From assembly GCA_963781805.1 (NCBI GenBank), contig CAWAHF010000004.1, forward strand, positions 1,860,001-1,924,000: a stretch of 64,000 bases of DNA. Direction: 5' to 3'. Below, piece after piece: positions 23,834 to 33,912 of the stretch. Made by a program: the position numbers and the translations under genes. The stretch's first letter is position 1. Each line of letters starts with the position of its first letter. Under the pieces are notes generated by a model, which was not told where the DNA came from, made no database searches, and worked only from the letters and a program-made list of their open reading frames with translations. Origin of the DNA: JAFGPL01 sp963781805. Its GTDB lineage: Bacteria > Bacteroidota > Bacteroidia > Bacteroidales > UBA10428.

Positions 23834-25285
23834 TTACTGCAACTTCTTTTTTGTCATCGCCAATGCCCTTTCTGCAAATAAGCCGGTTACATCTGTCAGC
23901 ATTCGTTGGGCAGTCTTCGGATTTGTTTGATACGTATGAAGGATTTCCTGCTCCTTTTGTGAAACGGTTTTAAATTCTTTGGATTGGAACTTCTGCTTAC
24001 TTTTTTTCAGGGAACCAATTTTCTTGCCATAGTTTTCCAACGTTTGATTAGCAACATCCAGGAAAACCCAGTAAGCTGCGTTAGGAAAAAGCTCCCGAAG
24101 ATTCCGGTCTTTTACCAGGTAATTTTCAAGTGCAACCTCGTAACTTTCATTTTCATATCCAGTCGGTATTTTTGTTATCCCATAATACCAGGGCACATAA
24201 GGTTGTATACATGGGAACCTCGGAGCAATCCACATCACGCAACCTAAATCTACCGGCATCCAGCTGCGCAACTGAACCACCGTACTGAATGTATTGTATT
24301 TACTGCAAATACGCATGGTAGTAGTGTTATTATGTGGGTCGCCATGATTGTATGCAGGATTCATTTCAAACTCGGTTCCTTCATAATGATTTTGCAATAC
24401 AAGCATCAACTCCTGAATATCTAACTTTTGCTTTGGTTTAAACGAAAACGGAAAATTATCATAAATCTCATATTGTTTGTCTGATAACAGATTGATTGCC
24501 ATCCATTTTCGGGCAATGTTGGTCATGGAATTCAGCCTGTCGGGCCGGCAATAAGCCTGTCTGAAATTAAAGGATCCGCCGGATTCAGGATTATACCAGC
24601 CTTGCTGAACCGCATAATCTATAATATCGGGCGATGCAAGAAAATTCAGGGTGTCGGTTAAATCAACATTTTGAATGACATAATAATTAGGAACCAGCGC
24701 CACCTCATCGTCCGGAACTCTTTCGGCAATCCAGTGTTTTCCGTTTACGACCTCAAGTACCCAGGCCTCAATGGGATCGGCCACAGAATATATTCTTCCC
24801 GACATGCTGTAACCATAACTTTCGATTAATGTACCGGCTATTTGAACCGCTTCTCTTGCTGAATGAGACCGTTCCGCCATCACTCTTCTAAGGCATTGTC
24901 CGATTCTTCCCTGCCCGTCTTTAACATTAGATCTGCTGGCATCCGTGGTGATTGTTACACCCCATTCATTCAGGTATTGTTCCGCATTGTATTTTGAAAC
25001 AGAAAGCCAGAGATAAGCATTGGTTTCAGCAACTTCCGCAATGCTGTCGCCACTCAGTAACTTTTGAAATGTTCCCGGATTATGTCTGATTCGCGGAACT
25101 TTATGCCAGTCGGCAAAGGTTTCCCCGGAATTATCTTCGTTGTGGGCAATAAATACGGAACCATCAGTTGAAGCATCCTTTCCTGCAAGTATAGTGAAGC
25201 AATTGAAGTTATCTTCCTGCTGGGACGCGACAGGTGACAGATTCAATATAAAAAAGAAAAATATAAGAAAGACATATTTATTCAT
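23834..25285 (-). CDS. C69 family dipeptidase (secreted)
   Basis: A 483-residue protein with signal peptide (hydrophobic run LIFFFFILNL, then VASQQED). The conserved N-terminal nucleophile is Cys29 in NCFTILAGKDAS, followed by SVFIAHNEDN, which is the peptidase family C69 (U34) pattern; family members remove the residues before the Cys by autoprocessing and act as Ntn hydrolases cutting dipeptides. EAWVLEVVNGKHWIAERVPDDEVALVPNYY is a second strongly conserved block. It is probably periplasmic and takes part in peptide use. Monocistronic. Confidence 0.9.
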   Translation of the reverse strand: MNKYVFLIFFFFILNLSPVASQQEDNFNCFTILAGKDASTDGSVFIAHNEDNSGETFADWHKVPRIRHNPGTFQKLLSGDSIAEVAETNAYLWLSVSKYNAEQYLNEWGVTITTDASRSNVKDGQGRIGQCLRRVMAERSHSAREAVQIAGTLIESYGYSMSGRIYSVADPIEAWVLEVVNGKHWIAERVPDDEVALVPNYYVIQNVDLTDTLNFLASPDIIDYAVQQGWYNPESGGSFNFRQAYCRPDRLNSMTNIARKWMAINLLSDKQYEIYDNFPFSFKPKQKLDIQELMLVLQNHYEGTEFEMNPAYNHGDPHNNTTTMRICSKYNTFSTVVQLRSWMPVDLGCVMWIAPRFPCIQPYVPWYYGITKIPTGYENESYEVALENYLVKDRNLRELFPNAAYWVFLDVANQTLENYGKKIGSLKKSKQKFQSKEFKTVSQKEQEILHTYQTNPKTAQRMLTDVTGLFAERALAMTKKKLQ

Positions 25286-25643
25286 TGTTTAAAAATATGA
25301 TATTAACAAATAATTCAGTTGATGAAACTCTCCAACAGATTCAAATTTAAGCTTTCCAGGGTAAAATTTTAATAATATGGTAAGGAAATGTTAATTATTG
25401 GTTATGTAAATTATTTACATGAGCTGTGGAATATGTTATATTTATTTTTAGTTAAAGACTAATTCATCAAAAATCTCATACTGAGAAGAGTTGCTAATAA
25501 AGCATTGGTATTTGTTTGTTTTTCTTGGTAGTTAAGATGTGCATTTTATATTTTTATATATCAGGAGTTTCCCGAAAATCCTTAACAGAGTAAGGAGTGT
25601 ATGCCGAAAAACTTAAGAGTAGGCAAACCTAAAACCTATTTAA
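25286..25643. other. Divergent intergenic region between dipeptidase and barrel protein genes
   Basis: No gene seen. ATGTAAA (25404-25410) and TTTACAT (25414-25420) form a perfect 7-base palindrome with a 3-base centre, a possible operator. Close to the barrel gene are two small potential hairpins (CCTTA/TAAGG and ATGCC/GGCA) in what is likely its 5' untranslated region. Confidence 0.4.
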
Positions 25644-26306
25644 ATGAAAAGAATAATTATCTCTCTTATGATTCTTTCCCTTTTCAGTTCAGTGCTTCTA
25701 AAAGCCCAAATAAGCCAGGGGAAAATACTTGTTGGAGTTTCTTCCATGGTACCTCTGTTGAGTACCGGTAACAACTTTTTAAGCATAGGATATTCTACCA
25801 TTAAACAAAAAAGTAATGCCGCGGGATTTACAGAACCAGATCCATCAAAATATCTAAATCTTTATTTGAATCCAAAAGTTGGTTACTTTATAACGAATAA
25901 TATTGCTTTGGGTTTAGACATTTTTACAATGTATACAAACTCCAAAGATGGAGACTATTCATATAATAATTTACTATTATCTGGTGGTCCCTTTGTTAGA
26001 TATTATGTTTCTTCAGGCACTATATTACCTTTTTTGGAAGCCGGAGGAACGATAGGTACAGTGAAATCAAAATCGGACTTTGGCGCTTATTTTGGTGAGT
26101 CTAAGTCAACAACTAACATATTTTCTTTTGGTGGAGGAGTTGGTATAGCTGTTCCCTTGGGCAATAGAGTAACTTTTGATTTTTTATTAGGTTATAATTC
26201 ACTAACAATTAAAGAAAAGGATGATAATCCCGATAATGAAAGGGATATTTACGGTACTTTTGGATTCAATTTTGGCTTTGTTATCATGCTTGGAAGTGAT
26301 GAATAA
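25644..26306 (+). CDS. Outer-membrane beta-barrel protein
   Basis: A 220-residue protein with signal peptide (MKRIIISLMILSLFSSVLLKA) followed by alternating hydrophobic/polar strands typical of an eight-stranded barrel: YLNLYLNPKVGYFITNNIALGLDIF, LLLSGGPFVRYYVSS and the closing FGFNFGFVIMLGS. Size and fold are like OmpA/OmpX-type porin-family proteins of Bacteroidota. No substrate can be inferred. It is followed by a bidirectional hairpin terminator. Confidence 0.8.
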   Translation: MKRIIISLMILSLFSSVLLKAQISQGKILVGVSSMVPLLSTGNNFLSIGYSTIKQKSNAAGFTEPDPSKYLNLYLNPKVGYFITNNIALGLDIFTMYTNSKDGDYSYNNLLLSGGPFVRYYVSSGTILPFLEAGGTIGTVKSKSDFGAYFGESKSTTNIFSFGGGVGIAVPLGNRVTFDFLLGYNSLTIKEKDDNPDNERDIYGTFGFNFGFVIMLGSDE

Positions 26307-26310
26307 AAAT

Positions 26311-26349
26311 AATAGCTGGTCTGCTGGTATAATTCACAGACCAGCTATT
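26311..26349. terminator. Bidirectional hairpin between convergent genes
   Basis: AATAGCTGGTCTG (26311-26323) and CAGACCAGCTATT (26337-26349) form a perfect 13-base stem with a 13-base loop. It lies directly after the barrel gene and before the end of the msrBA gene, so it can terminate the plus-strand transcript and perhaps the minus one. Confidence 0.75.
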
Positions 26350-26389
26350 CATGGATGAACCGATTTTATTGCCAGTTAAACTTCTTTTA

Positions 26390-27337
26390 TCAGAATCTCT
26401 TGGTATAAACATGACAATAAGGTGTATGCCCGTTATTCTTATAATAATCCTGGTGGTAGTTTTCTGCCGGCCAGAATTTAGTGGCCGGGATTACCTTGGT
26501 AACCACCTTGTATCCTTTGTCCTTCAATAATCCGATTAATTTCTGGGCTGTAAGCATTTGACTGATATTCAGATAAAATATCTCAGATCGGTACTGATCA
26601 CCAATATCCGGTCCCTGCCTGTTTAATTCGGTAGGATCATGAATTTCAAAAAACATGCGAGCAAGTTTCTCGTAGGTTGTCTTTGAAGGATCAAAGATAA
26701 TTCTTACAGCTTCGGCATACCCTGTGGTATGACTACAAACCTCCTCATAGGTAGGATTATCTCCTTTCCCGCCAATATAGCCCACATCGGTTGATATCAC
26801 TCCCGGTTCCTGCTGCATATAGTATTCCACCCCCCAGAAACAGCCCCCGGCAAAAATGGCAGTATCGGAAGATTTTTGGCTCTCATTCAGGGCAGCAGGT
26901 ATAAAATCGAGCGAAACCGAATTTACACAATACCTTGTATTCTTAGGAGTGAAACCTTCACCCACAAATACATGGCCAAGATGTGCCCCGCAATTGGCAC
27001 ATACAATTTCAGTACGCATGCCGTCAGGATCAGGGATACGTTTTACAGCCCCTGGTATTTCATCGTCAAAACTCGGCCATCCGCATTCCGATTTAAATTT
27101 ATCCGACGACCTGTACAAGGGTGCACCACAACGTTTACACTCATATACTCCATTTTCAAAAAAATTGTCGTATTTGCCAGTAAATGGGCGTTCTGTTCCT
27201 TTGTAAACAATCACCCGTTCTTCTTCCGGTGTTAATTTGCGAAATTTCATAGTTGTTTGTTGTTCGTTTGGCATTTGCTGGCTGCAACCATAAGCAAATT
27301 CAAATATCAATATAAATATAAAAGCAGCGTTTTTCAT
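26390..27337 (-). CDS. msrBA: Lipoprotein methionine sulfoxide reductase, MsrB-MsrA fusion
   Basis: A 315-residue two-domain repair enzyme. Lipobox with Cys18 (EFAYGCSQQ) predicts a membrane-anchored, periplasm-facing protein. MsrB, residues about 31-148, has the zinc cysteines Cys67, Cys70, Cys113, Cys116 and catalytic Cys137 (RYCVNS). MsrA, residues about 158-315, has GGCFWG with catalytic Cys166 and ends HTPYCHVYTKRF with the resolving-type Cys. The two domains reduce R- and S-methionine sulfoxide in oxidised proteins. The order MsrB then MsrA is the reverse of the common MsrA-MsrB fusion. Confidence 0.95.
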   Translation of the reverse strand: MKNAAFIFILIFEFAYGCSQQMPNEQQTTMKFRKLTPEEERVIVYKGTERPFTGKYDNFFENGVYECKRCGAPLYRSSDKFKSECGWPSFDDEIPGAVKRIPDPDGMRTEIVCANCGAHLGHVFVGEGFTPKNTRYCVNSVSLDFIPAALNESQKSSDTAIFAGGCFWGVEYYMQQEPGVISTDVGYIGGKGDNPTYEEVCSHTTGYAEAVRIIFDPSKTTYEKLARMFFEIHDPTELNRQGPDIGDQYRSEIFYLNISQMLTAQKLIGLLKDKGYKVVTKVIPATKFWPAENYHQDYYKNNGHTPYCHVYTKRF

Positions 27338-27407
27338 TATAATTTTATTTAAAAAATTTGAAAGAAAAAATCCTTTCCGAATAAATTACCATATGGAGGA
27401 AAAGACG

Positions 27408-27434
27408 CCAGGTTAATTCAATTCCGGGCGTCTT
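27408..27434 (-). terminator. Terminator of the 27509-28444 lipoprotein gene
   Basis: AAGACGCC (27412-27419) pairs with GGCGTCTT (27427-27434) with a 7-base loop; on the minus strand a short T-run follows. It lies about 75 bases after the stop codon. Confidence 0.6.
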
Positions 27435-27508
27435 ATCATCCTTGTCTAAATTAGAACCTGATAGATTAGTATTTGGCATTTACCAATTTTATTAACAATC
27501 GAGTCATT

Positions 27509-28444
27509 TTATTGTTGAACCGAAACAATGGGACAATTTACAATAGCAGCATCTACAGCCATAATTGTTGCCATTTGAGCTGTATTCAAATCGCTCACCA
27601 TATCAAATTCCGTATTATCATATATCTGTACATCCCATAAGGGTGAATAAGCAGCGTCGGTCGGAACGGTTTCAGGTACATTGTGTGTCTGGCCTGTTGG
27701 CATTCCATCATCGGTTTTAAATCCGGAAGCAGGACCACCACCCGACTGATCAGGATTGATATTAAAACTGACATAAATATCAGATGTTGGAACTTTTCCA
27801 TTGTCGGCAGTCAGCATTTTTTCAAAAAAGTTGAAATAATACACTACCTTATTCCTGTACCATCCACGGGTGAGTTCGGAACTTTCGCTGGGCAAAAATC
27901 GCGTTCTGGCCATAGATCCTTTAGGTACAATCGGGCAATTAACAATCATATCGGTAGGTGTTATGGTATACCCCTTCTGCAGGATTTCACTGAGACTTGT
28001 AACCGTATTGGCTACATAATCTGATGGAACAGTTACTTTGTAAACCAACCAGAAATCATTGTAGGTGGCATCACCGGGTATCACATCCACAATATTCAAT
28101 TGACCATCGACCGGCATACTTGCACCATCTTTGAACAGGGCATAAATTGGAGCAGGTGTTGTGCTCATTACGTCAAAGTTATAGTACTGTGTATTTTCGC
28201 CGTTGGGCCCCAGACCTTTGGTTTTAAAAGCGGGAATTGCATCAAAATCAACCGCTTCATTTGCCCCGGGAAAACCATTTTCTGCAGTGCGTACAAACAA
28301 ATGTGCAGCATCTGTGCTGAACCTGTCCACAGATACATCACCGGCAGTATCAGGATCAAGAGGAGTTGGCATGCTATCTTTATCTTTTTCACATGCAACA
28401 AATAATGCAACAAGTACAAGTGGTATTAAAAATCTTTTTTTCAT
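27509..28444 (-). CDS. Lipoprotein of unknown function
   Basis: A 311-residue protein with a lipoprotein signal peptide (Cys18 in LFVACEKD). The mature part is beta-rich, acidic and proline-containing, with two copies of the short motif VNCPIV (mid-protein and near the end), where the Cys may form a disulfide. No family is recognised; it could be a substrate-binding or cell-surface lipoprotein. It stands upstream, on the same strand, of the msrBA gene but with a terminator between, so it is its own unit. Confidence 0.65.
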   Translation of the reverse strand: MKKRFLIPLVLVALFVACEKDKDSMPTPLDPDTAGDVSVDRFSTDAAHLFVRTAENGFPGANEAVDFDAIPAFKTKGLGPNGENTQYYNFDVMSTTPAPIYALFKDGASMPVDGQLNIVDVIPGDATYNDFWLVYKVTVPSDYVANTVTSLSEILQKGYTITPTDMIVNCPIVPKGSMARTRFLPSESSELTRGWYRNKVVYYFNFFEKMLTADNGKVPTSDIYVSFNINPDQSGGGPASGFKTDDGMPTGQTHNVPETVPTDAAYSPLWDVQIYDNTEFDMVSDLNTAQMATIMAVDAAIVNCPIVSVQQ

Positions 28445-28532
28445 GGCAATATAATTTAAAGTTTATACTGCCAAAGTTCCCCTTAAAGAATCACAGGGGC
28501 ATCACATAAAAATCAATTTTTTGTAAAATTTT

Positions 28533-30008
28533 TTAAGCTACCTGCGCCACCGGTAGGTTAAATTCAAAGGAAGTTCCTTTCCCGGAAATACTACTCACAT
28601 TTATTTCGGAATGATGAAGATCGATGATTTTTTTCACGATGGCAAGTCCGAGACCTGTACTTTCGTTATATACCTTTCCTTTATAATATCTTTCAAAAAT
28701 ATAAGGCAATTCCTCACTGCTAATTCCTTCGCCCGAGTCGGCAATGGTAATATTTACCTTGCCCGGTGATGCCAGTTGAATTTCAATGTTAATAAAATCC
28801 CCCTCTCTGCAGAATTTAATGGCGTTGTCAATCAGATTTTGGAGCACCCGGTCGATAAGCGAAACATCTGCCTCAACAGCAGGAATATCTTTCGAAATGA
28901 ATGTATTGATACTGATTCCCTTTTTCTGGGAAATTATCCTGTATTTGTTGGCAACATCTGACACAAGCTCGGTAATAGAGAAAGGTTCTTTATTCAGCTT
29001 TACCTGGTTGGTTTGCAGTTTTGAAAGTTCGAACAGTTCGGCTACCAGATTTTTCAACCGTTCACAGCTATTGTATATTATCTCAATGTATTTTATCTGT
29101 TCATCTTTGTCAATTTTATCAGCCTTAAGAAGCAGGGTTTCCGCATATCCCTGGATAGAGGCCACAGGAGTTCGCAGATCATGAGAAACATTGCTGATAA
29201 GTTCTTTTCGAAGTTCATCTATTCCTTTCAGTTCTTCAATGTTTTTTTCAATGGTTCCTGCCATCTCGTTAAATACCAGTCCTATTTTATCAAGTTCATC
29301 ACTGCTTTTTACCGGAATCCTGGCGCTCAGATTGCCAGATTTAAATTGTTGAATACCCCGGATGATAACACTCAGTTTGCTGGTGATGTACCAGATGGCG
29401 ATCATTCCAACCAATGCAGTTACAATAAATATGACAATAATAGAACGAATCGATATTCCGAGAATATAACTCCCCAAAACCATCTGAGAGACTGATTCAT
29501 ATTCCTGGCTGGCCAGAACAATATATACATAACCTGTTAAATTCCCATTCTCCAAAACTCTTGCCGCTGAAAATATTTTCTTATCCCCGGGATTACGCGG
29601 ATCATCTCCGTAAATAATTTTGTGTTTCGAATCATTCAGAAAACGTTCAATAGGTTTAAGAGAAACCTTTTCAAGTTTAACTACTTTTTCAGGAGCTACA
29701 TAACTCAGAATTTTGCCATTTGGATCAAGCAAATAGACCTCAACACTTGGATTGATCACCATCATTGAATGCATGATATCAGCAAGCGCATCCTTGTTTA
29801 CTGATCCATTCTTAAACTGAGGTTTGATCACCTCCACATTGTTTTTAGCCAGTTCATAGTTGAGTTTCTGATTTACCTCGGTGGCATAATTCCTCGCTGA
29901 CCTGACTGCAATGAAAAGAGTAATTGCAGCAAATATCACCAGTACCATTAAAAAAATGGCCGATACCTGCCAATACAAACTGTTGAAAATTCTGTTTTTT
30001 TTGTTCAT
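28533..30008 (-). CDS. Sensor histidine kinase with HAMP domain
   Basis: A 491-residue membrane kinase. Transmembrane segments at about 14-35 and 180-205 bracket a periplasmic sensor of about 140 residues. HAMP follows, then the H-box LISNVSHDLRTPVASIQGYAETLL, then the ATPase boxes N (NLIDNAIKFC), G1 (DSGEGIS) and G2 (GLGLAIV). It is the partner of the OmpR-type regulator encoded just before it (11 bases apart), which probably forms a two-gene operon. The stimulus is unknown. Confidence 0.92.
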   Translation of the reverse strand: MNKKNRIFNSLYWQVSAIFLMVLVIFAAITLFIAVRSARNYATEVNQKLNYELAKNNVEVIKPQFKNGSVNKDALADIMHSMMVINPSVEVYLLDPNGKILSYVAPEKVVKLEKVSLKPIERFLNDSKHKIIYGDDPRNPGDKKIFSAARVLENGNLTGYVYIVLASQEYESVSQMVLGSYILGISIRSIIVIFIVTALVGMIAIWYITSKLSVIIRGIQQFKSGNLSARIPVKSSDELDKIGLVFNEMAGTIEKNIEELKGIDELRKELISNVSHDLRTPVASIQGYAETLLLKADKIDKDEQIKYIEIIYNSCERLKNLVAELFELSKLQTNQVKLNKEPFSITELVSDVANKYRIISQKKGISINTFISKDIPAVEADVSLIDRVLQNLIDNAIKFCREGDFINIEIQLASPGKVNITIADSGEGISSEELPYIFERYYKGKVYNESTGLGLAIVKKIIDLHHSEINVSSISGKGTSFEFNLPVAQVA

Positions 30009-30018
30009 CGTCTTTGTG

Positions 30019-30717
30019 TCAAATATTTTTAAACTTATAACCTACACCCCAGGTAGTAAGAATAAATTCAGGTTCATTCATATTCATCTCGATTTTCGAT
30101 CTTAACCTGTTAATATGTGAATTTACAGTATGTTCAAATCCTTCAAATTCATATCCCCAAACCTTATTGAGGAGTTGCATGCGTGTATAGGTCTTACCTG
30201 GATTGGAAGCCAGCAAAACAAGCAGGTCAAATTCTTTCGGGGATAACTCATAGGTTTTACCGTAAACCTCAACTATTCTCTTTCCTATATTGATATAAAA
30301 GTTATCATAGCTGATTTCAAGATTTTGACCATCGTTATCTTGTTTTGGAATTCTGTCAGTGCGTCTTAAAATGGCCTTTACCCTTGCAATTAATTCCCTG
30401 ATACTAAATGGCTTGGTTATATAATCATCTGCGCCAATTTCCAGTCCTAAAATCTTGTCAATTTCTTCCGATTTGGAAGTAACCATTAAGATGGGTGTTT
30501 CGATCTTTTCCATCCTGATTTTTTTACATACTTCAAATCCGTCAAGACCTGGCAGCCTGATATCTAAAATGATAAACCGGTATGTATTGTTGAGCGCTTT
30601 AAGAAGACCGTCTTTTCCATCAGAGGATTTATCGGTTTCCAAATCAAGATCTGCAAGATGAATGGATATAAGATCGGCAATGTCTTTATCGTCCTCTACT
30701 ATCAGAACTTTATCCAT
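30019..30717 (-). CDS. OmpR/PhoB-family response regulator
   Basis: A 232-residue protein with a receiver domain (VLIVEDDKDIADLI, phospho-acceptor Asp in FIILDIRLPGLDG) and a C-terminal winged-helix domain (ELSPKEFDLLVLLASNPGKTYTRMQLLNKVWG and HTVNSHINRLRSKIE). It is first in an operon with the histidine kinase; DNA targets are not evident. Confidence 0.95.
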   Translation of the reverse strand: MDKVLIVEDDKDIADLISIHLADLDLETDKSSDGKDGLLKALNNTYRFIILDIRLPGLDGFEVCKKIRMEKIETPILMVTSKSEEIDKILGLEIGADDYITKPFSIRELIARVKAILRRTDRIPKQDNDGQNLEISYDNFYINIGKRIVEVYGKTYELSPKEFDLLVLLASNPGKTYTRMQLLNKVWGYEFEGFEHTVNSHINRLRSKIEMNMNEPEFILTTWGVGYKFKNI

Positions 30718-30894
30718 AATAATTTTAATTTATAGTATTCGAAGTTAGATTTAAAAAATAACAGAAATATCACAAAAAGGTATACTTTTTATCAAAATAG
30801 GTTAATCCTCTTGAAATTAAACAATTGAAATTCTGGAAATGTTCCCGGCTTCGAAAATTCAACGGTGATAAATGCCGAAGTATCGACTATCCCT

Positions 30895-32259
30895 TTAGGA
30901 TGAAAATTTCAGTGTAAATCGGGTATCTCCCGGCTTGGAAGTAATCCGGATGGTTCCGTTATGTAATCTCATAATCTGTCTTGCCAGACTTAATCCAATG
31001 CCCGATCCGTTTTCTTTGGTTGAGAAAAAAGGTATAAAAACTTCATCGATGATTTCTGAAGGAATACCCGGACCATTATCAGTTACTTCAATGATTTTGC
31101 CGCCGTCAATATCTTCCTCTCCTTTTATATTTATTGTACCATCTTTTGTATTCTTTAATGCCTCAATTGAATTGAAGAAAAGATTAATGATAACCTGCGA
31201 AATCTGGTTTATATCTGCAACGATTTGCATACCGGCAGGATAGATTTCAGTGGTAACATTTATTTTTTCAAGGCTTAATTGTTCTCCGAGCAAGATTAAT
31301 ATATTGCGGAACAACTCATTTACTCCGATTTTTTTGAGGTTTGGACCCGGAATGGAAGTAATTGACCTGTAATTGTTGATGAATTCAATCAAGCCTTCGC
31401 CAGTCTCCTCAATGGTTGAAAGTCCGTCGACTGTTTTCTGTATCATCGGGTAATTAATTTCCTGAATCGATTTTACCGAATTGTCTGAATTCTTAAAATA
31501 GTTATTCAATGTCTTTGTAAGTGAAATTATCGGGCTCAACGAATTCATTATTTCATGGTTAAGCACTCGAATCAGTTTTTGCCATGATTCCAATTCCTGT
31601 CTCTCAAGTTCGTTTTTGATATTTTGAAGTGAAACGAGCTTGACTTCCTGACCTTCAATCTTATATAGATTTGCCTTTACCGATAAATCATAATGACTAT
31701 TTTGAATAAATATTTTAATAACTCTTGTTTCACCCGGATTTATATGTTGAATTATATTTAAAAGTTCCTTATTTATTTTTCCGATTTCAGCTATATTCTT
31801 CATTCTGTGAATATGTAAAAGAATGGTTGAAGCTTCATTAAAAAATTCAATGTTGCCATCCTGTGCAAAAGCCAGTAAACCCACATCTACATGATTGATT
31901 ACATTTTTCAGATAAAGACTCTTTTTTTCATTGTCGGTCTTAATTTCTGCAATCGTCTTTGTAATCATATTCAGACTGTTTTGCAGTTCACTATATGATT
32001 TATTTGATGTGACAGCAGGAAACAAAAGCGTTGAATCTTCATTTTGTACTGCATTGAAAAAGAGGGCAAGGTCACGATTGATTTTATTCATATAAACTAC
32101 CAACAGGTAACCCTGAAATACAATGAGCAATCCAAGTCCTGTTGCTGTATAGTAATATTCATTATTTACTCTTTGAATAATAAAAGTAAAAAGGTAGGAT
32201 GTAATAATAATCAATACTATCCTTAACGTTATGATTACAAAATACTTTTTGAGTATCAT
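30895..32259 (-). CDS. NtrB-type sensor histidine kinase (PAS, membrane-anchored)
   Basis: A 454-residue kinase. Two closely spaced transmembrane segments (about 9-30 and 36-55) are followed by a PAS-like region and a kinase core with H-box RVLNHEIMNSLSPIISLTKTL, a form seen in NtrB/NtrY-like kinases, then N box (NLFFNSIEAL), G1 (DNGPGIP) and G2 (GSGIGLSLARQI). Its partner is the sigma-54 activator encoded 44 bases upstream on the same strand. Confidence 0.9.
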   Translation of the reverse strand: MILKKYFVIITLRIVLIIITSYLFTFIIQRVNNEYYYTATGLGLLIVFQGYLLVVYMNKINRDLALFFNAVQNEDSTLLFPAVTSNKSYSELQNSLNMITKTIAEIKTDNEKKSLYLKNVINHVDVGLLAFAQDGNIEFFNEASTILLHIHRMKNIAEIGKINKELLNIIQHINPGETRVIKIFIQNSHYDLSVKANLYKIEGQEVKLVSLQNIKNELERQELESWQKLIRVLNHEIMNSLSPIISLTKTLNNYFKNSDNSVKSIQEINYPMIQKTVDGLSTIEETGEGLIEFINNYRSITSIPGPNLKKIGVNELFRNILILLGEQLSLEKINVTTEIYPAGMQIVADINQISQVIINLFFNSIEALKNTKDGTINIKGEEDIDGGKIIEVTDNGPGIPSEIIDEVFIPFFSTKENGSGIGLSLARQIMRLHNGTIRITSKPGDTRFTLKFSS

Positions 32260-32303
32260 TGGTGTTTTAAGATTATTGGTTTTAAAAGGTCGATTTGAAC
32301 TGA

Positions 32304-33668
32304 TTAAAGTCTGTATTTCATCATTTTATTATACAAGGTCTGCCTGGCTAATCCTAATTCTTTGGCAGCTTTCAATACATTTCCCCGGTTATTGTCCAAT
32401 GCATTGATAATGGCTTGTTTTTCAAGTTCGGCTAATGTCATCGATTTTGTCAAAACAAAATTTTGTTTTCCGGAAGATGTTAATACAAAATCTTCCGGTT
32501 TAATAATATCGGTATCTGTAAGGATAACCGCTTTCTCAACAGTGTGCCGCAATTCCCTGATATTTCCCGGCCAGTAATAGTTCGCCAATTTATCAATGGC
32601 TTTTGAACTGAATTTCAGTAAAGGTTTTTGATATTTCGCTGCAAATTCCTGAAGAAAATTTCCGGCCAGCAATGCGATATCTCCACTTCTGTCTCTTAAA
32701 GGTGGTAATGTAATTTCGATGGTATTAATCCGGTAATACAAATCTTCCCTGAACAGGTCGTTGGCAACCACATCTTTAAGATTACGGTTGGTGGCACAGA
32801 TTAACCTGATATCAATCTGAACCGGACGGGACGAACCAACACGGAATACCTCCCTGTTGTTTATAGCAGTGAGCAATTTAGCCTGCATGGAAAGAGAGAG
32901 ATTTCCAATCTCATCGAGAAAAAGCGAACCGCCCGAAGCTACTTCAAACCGGCCTGCCCTGTCGGTTTTAGCATCGGTAAACGATCCCTTAACATGCCCA
33001 AACATTTCGCTTTCGAACAACGATTCGGTGAGAGAACCCATATCCACATTAATCAAAAGCTGTGCCGACCTTTTCGACTGCCGATGGATTTCCCGTGCAA
33101 TTAGTTCCTTTCCGGTTCCATTCTCCCCAAGTATCAAAACGTTTGCGTCGGTTCTGGCAACCTTTTTCACTTCATTCAACACTTTTATAAATTCAGGGGA
33201 ATTTCCTATCAGCCGGCTGTAAGGTTTATCAATTTCTTCAACAAGATGCGATTGTTTTTCCTGATAATTTTTAATCTCGATTTTTGATCTTCTCAACTTC
33301 AGGGCGGACTGAAGGGTTGCTATAAGTTTTTCATTATCCCAGGGTTTCAGGACAAAGTCGGCGGCTCCTTCTTTAATCGCTTTTACAGCTATATCCACAT
33401 CGCCATAAGCTGTGATCATCACAACCACAGTTGAAGGATCTGTTTTGAGAATTCTGTTCAACCAATAGATTCCTTCATTTCCCGTATTGATCCCTGCAGA
33501 AAAATTCATATCAAGTAAAATAACATCATAACTTCCTTCTTTAATGAGACTCGGCAATTGGTTCGGATTTGAAATAGCCGTGACCTCATCAAACTCCTGC
33601 TCAAGCAATTGGGTAAGCGCCTTTAAAACCGGCTTGTGATCATCAACAATTAATAACCTGGAATTCAT
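32304..33668 (-). CDS. NtrC-family sigma-54 dependent response regulator
   Basis: A 454-residue activator: receiver domain (VDDHKPVLKAL, phospho-Asp in VILLDMNFSAG), AAA+ domain with Walker A GENGTGKE, the sigma-54 contact loop in the form GSFTDA (consensus GAFTGA), Walker B in LFLDEIGN, and a C-terminal Fis-type helix-turn-helix (NALDNNRGNVLKAAKELGLARQTLYNKM). The partner kinase follows it. The divergently transcribed serine hydrolase/permease genes may be its targets. Confidence 0.95.
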   Translation of the reverse strand: MNSRLLIVDDHKPVLKALTQLLEQEFDEVTAISNPNQLPSLIKEGSYDVILLDMNFSAGINTGNEGIYWLNRILKTDPSTVVVMITAYGDVDIAVKAIKEGAADFVLKPWDNEKLIATLQSALKLRRSKIEIKNYQEKQSHLVEEIDKPYSRLIGNSPEFIKVLNEVKKVARTDANVLILGENGTGKELIAREIHRQSKRSAQLLINVDMGSLTESLFESEMFGHVKGSFTDAKTDRAGRFEVASGGSLFLDEIGNLSLSMQAKLLTAINNREVFRVGSSRPVQIDIRLICATNRNLKDVVANDLFREDLYYRINTIEITLPPLRDRSGDIALLAGNFLQEFAAKYQKPLLKFSSKAIDKLANYYWPGNIRELRHTVEKAVILTDTDIIKPEDFVLTSSGKQNFVLTKSMTLAELEKQAIINALDNNRGNVLKAAKELGLARQTLYNKMMKYRL

Positions 33669-33819
33669 CAGTTAATTATTTTCATATTAGTTTCATGCAG
33701 TAAATTTGCAAATAAATGTACAATTATTAGAAACCTAATGTCTAATTTTTGGACATAATATTGATTTTTTCATACTTTCAAAAGCATAACTACTTAATTT
33801 TGTGTAATTAATAATTTAA

Positions 33820-33833
33820 GGCACAACAATTGT
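33820..33833 (+). promoter_or_regulatory. Possible sigma-54 (-24/-12) promoter
   Basis: GGCACAACAATTGT has GG and GT separated by 10 bases, close to the sigma-54 pattern GGCAC-N5-TTGC. It lies 80 bases upstream of the serine hydrolase gene, opposite to the NtrC-type activator, which fits regulation of that operon. One -12 base differs from consensus. Confidence 0.35.
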
Positions 33834-33912
33834 ATATTCAGAAAGTCAGTTTATGTTTAGATTATGTAGCCAAATGCAGAGATATACAAAACCGTAAAAC
33901 AAACCACTTTTT